From HGM13862 sp031553915 (GTDB lineage Bacteria > Bacillota > Dehalobacteriia > UBA4068): a DNA stretch of 18,201 nt. Positions 14,110 through 18,201 of this stretch are shown piece by piece. The position numbers were made by a program, and so were the translations under genes. A model generated the notes under the pieces. The model was not told the DNA's origin. It worked only from the letters and a program-made list of their open reading frames with translations, and did no database searches. Each line of letters begins with the position of its first letter. Position 1 is the stretch's first letter. The stretch is from the NCBI GenBank assembly GCA_031553915.1, contig JAVBKT010000020.1, forward strand, positions 1 through 18,201. The letters are read 5' to 3'.

Positions 14110-15396
14110 ATGAAAATTGATATTCTCAGCCTATTCCCGGAGATGTTTGCCCCGCTTGACCATTCGATGATTAAACGCGCGCGCGACAAGGGGATTGTTG
14201 ATCTACATGTGACCAATATTCGCGACTATGCCACGGACAAGCATCATACCACCGATGACAGGCTCTATGGCGGCGGTTCTGGCATGGTGATGATGGCGGA
14301 GCCGCTGCTGGCAGCGGTAAACGCCTGCCGTGAGCAAGATAATGCGCGGATTATTGTCACCTCTCCGGCCGGCAAGCCTTATCAGCAGCAACTGGCCGAG
14401 GAATTAGCCGGAGAAGAACAGCTGATTATTATCTGCGGCCATTATGAAGGTATTGACCAACGCTTTATTGACCATGTCGGCGCAGAGCTTATTTCTCTGG
14501 GCGATTTTGTGATGACCGGCGGCGAGATTGCCGCTCTGGCTATTGCCGATAGTGTCATCCGCCTGCTCCCCGGGGCGCTGGGCAATGACGAGGCCACCGC
14601 AGAAGAAAGCTTCTCTGCCGGTTTGCTGGAATATCCCCAATATACCCGCCCGCCGCTCTGGAATAATAGAGCTGTGCCTGAGGTATTGCAAGGGGGCAAT
14701 CATCAGGAAATCGCCCGCTGGCGCAGGCAGCGTTCGCTGGAGCTGACCTATCAAAACCGGCCGGATCTGCTCCAAACCGCCCCATTGAGCGATGCGGATA
14801 CTGCATATCTCGGCCAATTACGCAAAACCGCAGGCAAGAATTTCCGCCTGCATGCAGGATTGCTGCATTACCCGGTATACAATAAGAAAAAACAAATCAT
14901 CAATACCTCTTTGACTAATCTTGATCTGCATGATATTGCCCGCGCTGCGGCAACCTATGCGCTCTCCGGCTATTATCTGGTGCAGCCGATAGACAGCCAG
15001 CGCGGGCTGATGGCAAGCTTGGTCGAGCATTGGCAAAGCGGCTTTGGCGCGCGTTATAATCCTGACAGAGAAGAGGCCTTATCTTTGGTGAAAATTATGC
15101 CGCAGCTAGAGGATGCTGTCGCTGATATTGAGAGCCGCTATGGCGCAAAGCCGCATCTCATTGTCACCGGGGCCGCTCTGGACGGCAAGATCACTGATTA
15201 TGAGCAGATGCGCAGAATCATGGAAGAGCAAGGCGGCGATTATCTGCTGCTTTTTGGTACCGGCTATGGACTGGCTGCAGAAATTACCGATAATGCTGAT
15301 TTCCGCCTCAGCCCCATTTATGGCGTAGCAGGGTATAACCATCTCTCTGTCCGCTCGGCAGCGGCCATTATTCTCGACAGACTACTAGGAGTGTAG
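14110..15396 (+). CDS. trmD: TrmD tRNA (guanine37-N1)-methyltransferase fused to a second SPOUT-like RNA methyltransferase domain
   Basis: TrmD uses SAM to make m1G37 next to the anticodon, preventing frameshifts. Residues 1-235 are a full TrmD with FPEMF, DDRLYGGGSGMVM, the trefoil-knot segments CGHYEGIDQR and SLGDFVMTGGE, EYPQYTRP and NRPDLL. The catalytic Asp169 of E. coli aligns with Glu166 here, and E. coli Arg154 is kept (R151). At 428 residues the protein is about 185 longer than usual. Residues about 245-428 resemble the stand-alone RNA methyltransferase family Methyltrn_RNA_4 (PF09936), found beside trmD in Thermotoga and others. Its marks are LHDIARAAATY, GARYNPDREEALSLV, LLFGTGYGLA and HLSVRSAAAIILDRLLG. 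That domain's substrate is not known to me. The ATG at 14110 has AAGGA 7 nt upstream; speD follows 2 bp after the stop. Confidence 0.93.
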   Translation: MKIDILSLFPEMFAPLDHSMIKRARDKGIVDLHVTNIRDYATDKHHTTDDRLYGGGSGMVMMAEPLLAAVNACREQDNARIIVTSPAGKPYQQQLAEELAGEEQLIIICGHYEGIDQRFIDHVGAELISLGDFVMTGGEIAALAIADSVIRLLPGALGNDEATAEESFSAGLLEYPQYTRPPLWNNRAVPEVLQGGNHQEIARWRRQRSLELTYQNRPDLLQTAPLSDADTAYLGQLRKTAGKNFRLHAGLLHYPVYNKKKQIINTSLTNLDLHDIARAAATYALSGYYLVQPIDSQRGLMASLVEHWQSGFGARYNPDREEALSLVKIMPQLEDAVADIESRYGAKPHLIVTGAALDGKITDYEQMRRIMEEQGGDYLLLFGTGYGLAAEITDNADFRLSPIYGVAGYNHLSVRSAAAIILDRLLGV

Positions 15397-15398
15397 GC

Positions 15399-16217
15399 AT
15401 GAACATGACCAATCAGCGGGAAAAAATGAAGCTCTATGGCTTCAATAATCTCACCAAAACATTGAGCTTTAATATGTATGATATCTGCTACACCAAAACT
15501 GTTGAGGACCGGGTGGCTTATATCGAATATATTGACGAGCAATATAATGCTGAGCGGCTGACCTGCATCCTAAATGAGGTCTGCAATATTATCGGCGCTA
15601 AAATCTTGAATGTTTCTGTGCAGGATTATGAGCCGCAGGGCAGCTCCGCCACCATTCTCATCTGCGAAAATGACGGCGAAAAATCAGAAAACCTCAGCCC
15701 TACCCGCAATATTTCCCAGGATGAGATTATTTTAGCTCATCTGGATAAGAGTCATTTAACCGTACACACTTACCCTGAATATCACCCTGATGGCGGCGTT
15801 TGCACCTTTCGGGCGGATATAGATGTTTCCACCTGCGGAGAAATTTCTCCGCTTAATACTCTCAATTATCTGATCAACAAATTTGACGCCGATATTATCA
15901 CTATGGATTACCGGGTGCGCGGTTTTACGCGCGATATTTATGGTAAAAAGCTCTTTATTGACCATGATTTGGTCAGTATTCAGGATTATATTGACCCGGA
16001 AATTAAAAATAAGTATCAAATGATTGATGTCAACGTCTATCAAGAGCATATTTTTCATACCAAATGCAAGGTTAAAGAGGCTGATATTGATGAATATCTC
16101 TTTCATTTCAGCAAAAAAGATATCTGTCCGGAAGAAGAGGCTTTAATCACAGCCAAGATTAACAAAGAGCGTGATGAAATCTTTTATGGCAGAAATATGG
16201 GCTTTCAGGAAATATAG
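15399..16217 (+). CDS. speD: S-adenosylmethionine decarboxylase proenzyme, E. coli type
   Basis: SpeD decarboxylates SAM to give the aminopropyl donor for spermidine. The 272-residue protein follows the long E. coli-type family (264 residues) rather than the short Bacillus type. It has YGFNNLTKTLSFNMYDICY at the N-terminus and DYEPQGSSATIL near 76-86. The self-cleavage site LDKSH (115-119), where S118 becomes the pyruvoyl group, is present, as are HTYPEYHPDGGVCTFRAD and the catalytic-cysteine motif STCG (C146). The end matches the family GRNM form. The ATG at 15399 is preceded by TAGGAG about 7 nt upstream, inside the end of trmD, so the two are coupled. speE follows after 36 bp. This is an unusual site for speD, next to translation genes. 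Confidence 0.95.
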   Translation: MNMTNQREKMKLYGFNNLTKTLSFNMYDICYTKTVEDRVAYIEYIDEQYNAERLTCILNEVCNIIGAKILNVSVQDYEPQGSSATILICENDGEKSENLSPTRNISQDEIILAHLDKSHLTVHTYPEYHPDGGVCTFRADIDVSTCGEISPLNTLNYLINKFDADIITMDYRVRGFTRDIYGKKLFIDHDLVSIQDYIDPEIKNKYQMIDVNVYQEHIFHTKCKVKEADIDEYLFHFSKKDICPEEEALITAKINKERDEIFYGRNMGFQEI

Positions 16218-16253
16218 CAGAGCATAAATAAACACGTGATAAAGGAGCGCAAG

Positions 16254-17150
16254 ATGACCACAGAAATAGATAATGTTTTTAGCGAATTGCCGGACGGCGA
16301 TATTTGGCTAAGCGAATACCATGCCCCAGATGTACGCTATTCGATCCAGGCTGATATTCTCGCCACCGAGCAGTCCCCCTTCCAAAAAATGGTAATGGCG
16401 GAAAGCAAAACCCTGGGGCGTTTTTTCACCCTGAACGGTTATATTCAGGTTACTGCCAAGGATGAATTTGTCTACCATGACATGATTGTTCATCCGGCCC
16501 TGGCTGTTAACCCCGCGATCAAACGCGTACTGATCATCGGCGGCGGCGACGGCGGTACTGCCCGCGAGGTTTGCCGCTATCCGCATATCGAAAAAATTGA
16601 TATGGTGGAAATTGACGAAATGGTCGTGCGCCTATGTAAGCAATATTTGCCGCAAACCGCGGCTGTCTTTGATAATCCACGCCTCAACCTGATTATTGGC
16701 GATGGTTTGGCGCATGTGATGAATTCCGCTGATGACAGCTATGACCTGATTTTGGTGGATAGCACTGACCCTGTCGGCCCGGGAGAGGGGCTTTTCACCC
16801 GCGAATTCTACCGCAATTGCAGCAGAATTTTGAGCGCCAAGGGCATTATGATCAACCAGCAGGAAGGCGCCTTTTATGATTGGGATTTCCGCGAGATGAA
16901 GCGGGCTCATCAAAAAATCGCCGAAGTGTTCCCGATCGCCAAGATTTATGGTTTCAATATTCCCACCTATTCCTCCGGCTACTGGTATTTTGGTTTTGCC
17001 TCTAAAAGCCTCGATCCATTGACAGATCAACAAGCCGCAGCATGGGAAAACTTTAAGCTGGATACCAGCTACTATAATAGCGATATCCACCAAGCAGCCT
17101 TTGCCCTGCCCAGCTATGTCAACAAAAAGCTGGCTGACAGCCAGGAGTAA
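16254..17150 (+). CDS. speE: Spermidine synthase (polyamine aminopropyltransferase)
   Basis: SpeE transfers the aminopropyl group from decarboxylated SAM to putrescine, making spermidine. The 298-residue product has the donor-binding IGGGDGGTAREV (G96-G101), VEIDE (118-122), GDGLAHV (149-155) and the catalytic DSTDPVGPGEGLF (D169 and D172), plus PTYSSGYW near 237-244. I chose the ATG at 16254, with AAAGGAG 6-7 nt upstream. An in-frame GTG at 16236 lies upstream of that site and would add six residues. Together with speD it forms a complete route from SAM and putrescine to spermidine. No ornithine or arginine decarboxylase is in the window, so putrescine must come from elsewhere. Confidence 0.96.
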   Translation: MTTEIDNVFSELPDGDIWLSEYHAPDVRYSIQADILATEQSPFQKMVMAESKTLGRFFTLNGYIQVTAKDEFVYHDMIVHPALAVNPAIKRVLIIGGGDGGTAREVCRYPHIEKIDMVEIDEMVVRLCKQYLPQTAAVFDNPRLNLIIGDGLAHVMNSADDSYDLILVDSTDPVGPGEGLFTREFYRNCSRILSAKGIMINQQEGAFYDWDFREMKRAHQKIAEVFPIAKIYGFNIPTYSSGYWYFGFASKSLDPLTDQQAAAWENFKLDTSYYNSDIHQAAFALPSYVNKKLADSQE

Positions 17151-17191
17151 TCAAGCCCGGCCCCTGTTTGGGGTGAACCTGAGGTAAGCCT

Positions 17192-17929
17192 ATGAATGAT
17201 TTGGATTTACTCAAACAAGCCGTCGCCCGGAGCAACAATATCGTCTTTTTTGGCGGCGCCGGGGTTTCTACCGAAAGCAATATCCCGGATTTTCGCAGCG
17301 AAAACGGCATTTATCAGGTTATCAACCGCTATGGCCATGCGCCGGAATTGATGCTCTCGCATAGCTTTTTTGAGAACGAGACCGCAGCTTTTTACCGTTT
17401 TTATTTCGCGGAGATGATTTATGCCGCAGCTGAGCCAAACCCGGCGCATCTGGCCCTGGCGCAGCTGGAGCAGCAAGGAAAACTAAAGGCAATAATTACG
17501 CAAAATATTGACGGCTTGCATCAAAAGGCTGGCAGCAAAAAAGTCCTGGAGCTGCACGGCTCAGTTTTACGCAATTATTGTCTTAATTGCGGGCTAAAAT
17601 ACAGGCTCGATTTTTTGCTTTCCGCTCAGCCGCATGTCCCCCACTGCCGGGATTGCGGCAGTATTGTCCGGCCTGATGTGGTGCTTTACGAGGAAGAACT
17701 GCCGGCAGCGGTTTTGGCTGACGCCATAGCCTATATCAAAAAAGCGGATACGCTAATTGTCGGCGGGACTTCTTTGATGGTCTATCCGGCAGCAGGATTG
17801 ATTGATTATTTCCGCGGCAGGCAATTGATTTTGATTAATCAATCAGCCACCGCTTATGACACAAAAGCTGATTTGGTGATCAGAACAAGCATTGGCGAAG
17901 CCTTAAAATACGCGCTCCCAAACGCGTAA
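17192..17929 (+). CDS. cobB: Sir2-family NAD-dependent protein deacylase (CobB-type sirtuin)
   Basis: Sirtuins remove acyl groups from lysines using NAD+, giving nicotinamide and O-acyl-ADP-ribose. The 245-residue protein has GGAGVSTESNIPDFRS (21-36) for NAD binding, QNIDGLH (104-110), the catalytic histidine in LELHGS (H122), and four zinc ligands C130, C133, C152 and C155. RPDVVLYEE (160-168) and GGTSLMVYPA (191-200) follow, all in the expected order. The ATG at 17192 has GAGG about 7-10 nt upstream. It lies 41 bp after speE in the same direction and is probably last in the operon, since a weak terminator and a new promoter follow. Whether it removes acetyl or longer acyl groups cannot be read from the sequence. 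Confidence 0.95.
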   Translation: MNDLDLLKQAVARSNNIVFFGGAGVSTESNIPDFRSENGIYQVINRYGHAPELMLSHSFFENETAAFYRFYFAEMIYAAAEPNPAHLALAQLEQQGKLKAIITQNIDGLHQKAGSKKVLELHGSVLRNYCLNCGLKYRLDFLLSAQPHVPHCRDCGSIVRPDVVLYEEELPAAVLADAIAYIKKADTLIVGGTSLMVYPAAGLIDYFRGRQLILINQSATAYDTKADLVIRTSIGEALKYALPNA

Positions 17930-17942
17930 ATACGTGCTTTTT
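17909..17942 (+). terminator. Weak possible terminator after cobB
   Basis: TACGCG (17909-17914) and CGCGTA (17923-17928) form a 6-bp stem across the cobB stop. An alternative 5-bp stem, CGCGT with ACGTG (17923-17936, one G-U), is followed directly by CTTTTT (17937-17942). The second form fits a short intrinsic terminator, but the stem is weak, so some readthrough into tuf is likely. Confidence 0.35.
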
Positions 17943-17959
17943 CGCCTAATAAAAGAGGA

Positions 17960-17988
17960 TTGACATGTCTTTCAACATGAGGTAGAAT
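17960..17988 (+). promoter_or_regulatory. Sigma-A-type promoter for the second tuf copy
   Basis: TTGACA (17960-17965) and TAGAAT (17983-17988) are spaced by exactly 17 bp. The start site should be near 17995, giving a leader of about 70 nt before tuf. A 5-bp inverted repeat (CATGT at 17964-17968, ACATG at 17975-17979) lies within the -35 end and spacer; it could be an operator half-site pair but may be chance. Confidence 0.85.
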
Positions 17989-18060
17989 GAATAAAAGATA
18001 GCACAAGTATGCTTAAATATTATAAGAAAACTTTTTAATCTTGGTATTTTTAGGAGGAAA

Positions 18061-18201
18061 TAGAAATGGCAAAGCAAAAATTTGAGAGAACAAAACCGCA
18101 TGTAAATATCGGTACAATTGGTCATGTCGACCACGGTAAGACGACATTGACAGCAGCGATCACCCTGTGCCTGAGCACAGTGGGCGGCGCAGCAGTAATG
18201 G
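18061..18201. repeat. Right arm of the 141-bp perfect inverted repeat (tuf start region)
   Basis: This is the exact reverse complement of bases 1-141 and comprises 5 nt upstream of the ATG plus 136 nt of tuf. Upstream of 18061 similarity continues through the ribosome binding site with one difference, then ends near 18045. See the left arm for interpretation. Confidence 0.97.
18066..18201 (+). CDS. tuf: Elongation factor Tu, copy 2, N-terminal part only (runs off the right edge)
   Basis: This is a second EF-Tu gene, with its first 45 codons identical at DNA level to copy 1, including the P-loop at residues 19-26. The ATG at 18066 has TAGGAGG about 9 nt upstream. Unlike copy 1 it is not behind fusA: it follows cobB after 136 bp and has its own strong promoter and a leader of about 70 nt. 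Duplicate tuf genes kept identical by gene conversion are well known in bacteria. Here they are on opposite strands and about 18 kb apart, if the assembly is right. Confidence 0.96.
   Translation, partial: MAKQKFERTKPHVNIGTIGHVDHGKTTLTAAITLCLSTVGGAAVM

Noticed and set aside
1..18201. Circular replicon or integrated element because the ends share sequence
   Set aside because: The shared ends are inverted, not direct, and both are the coding start of tuf. The content is core chromosomal genes, without integrase, replication or partition genes.
1..18201. CRISPR arrays, tandem repeats, tRNA or rRNA genes, insertion sequences, defence systems
   Set aside because: None was seen on either strand by reading. 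All space is taken up by core genes and short spacers.

Overview
This window holds bacterial housekeeping genes for transcription, translation and protein targeting, plus a small polyamine/NAD module. The order rpoB-rpoC-rpsL-rpsG-fusA-tuf, the B. subtilis-like numbering of the RpoC metal ligands and the ylxM-ffh-rpsP-khpA-rimM-trmD order point to a Firmicutes (Bacillota) member, possibly Negativicutes. That narrower placement is a guess from overall sequence feel, not from a search. GC is moderate. No phage, transposon, CRISPR, tRNA or rRNA signal was seen.

Left part, minus strand (10781 down to 1): rpoB and rpoC form one unit driven by a good sigma-A promoter at 10939-10967. A 218-bp gap follows, with a second strong promoter (3450-3478) and a structured leader whose first hairpin sits at the predicted 5' end. 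Then come rpsL, rpsG, fusA and the first 136 nt of a tuf gene. The usual rplK-rplA-rplJ-rplL block is not upstream of rpoB, and no L7Ae-like gene lies between rpoC and rpsL.

Middle, plus strand (11031 to 17929): a consensus promoter (TTGACA-17-TATAAT) faces away from rpoB and starts a long probable operon, ylxM, ffh, rpsP, khpA, rimM, trmD, speD, speE, cobB. It links SRP assembly, 30S maturation and tRNA m1G37 methylation to spermidine synthesis and an NAD-dependent protein deacylase. TrmD is a fusion carrying a second SPOUT-type RNA methyltransferase domain. rplS, which commonly follows trmD, is absent and speD starts 2 bp after trmD.

Right end: after a weak terminator, a strong promoter (17960-17988) drives a second tuf copy that runs off the window. 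The first 141 bases are the exact reverse complement of the last 141, and identity stops just upstream of the tuf start codons. The genome therefore has two near-identical tuf genes in different settings, one in the str operon and one solo. The window looks like an assembly contig that ends inside this repeat at both sides.

I did not find a novel defence or mobile system. The items most worth following are the fused TrmD, the speDE-cobB attachment, the str leader structure and the tuf duplication.
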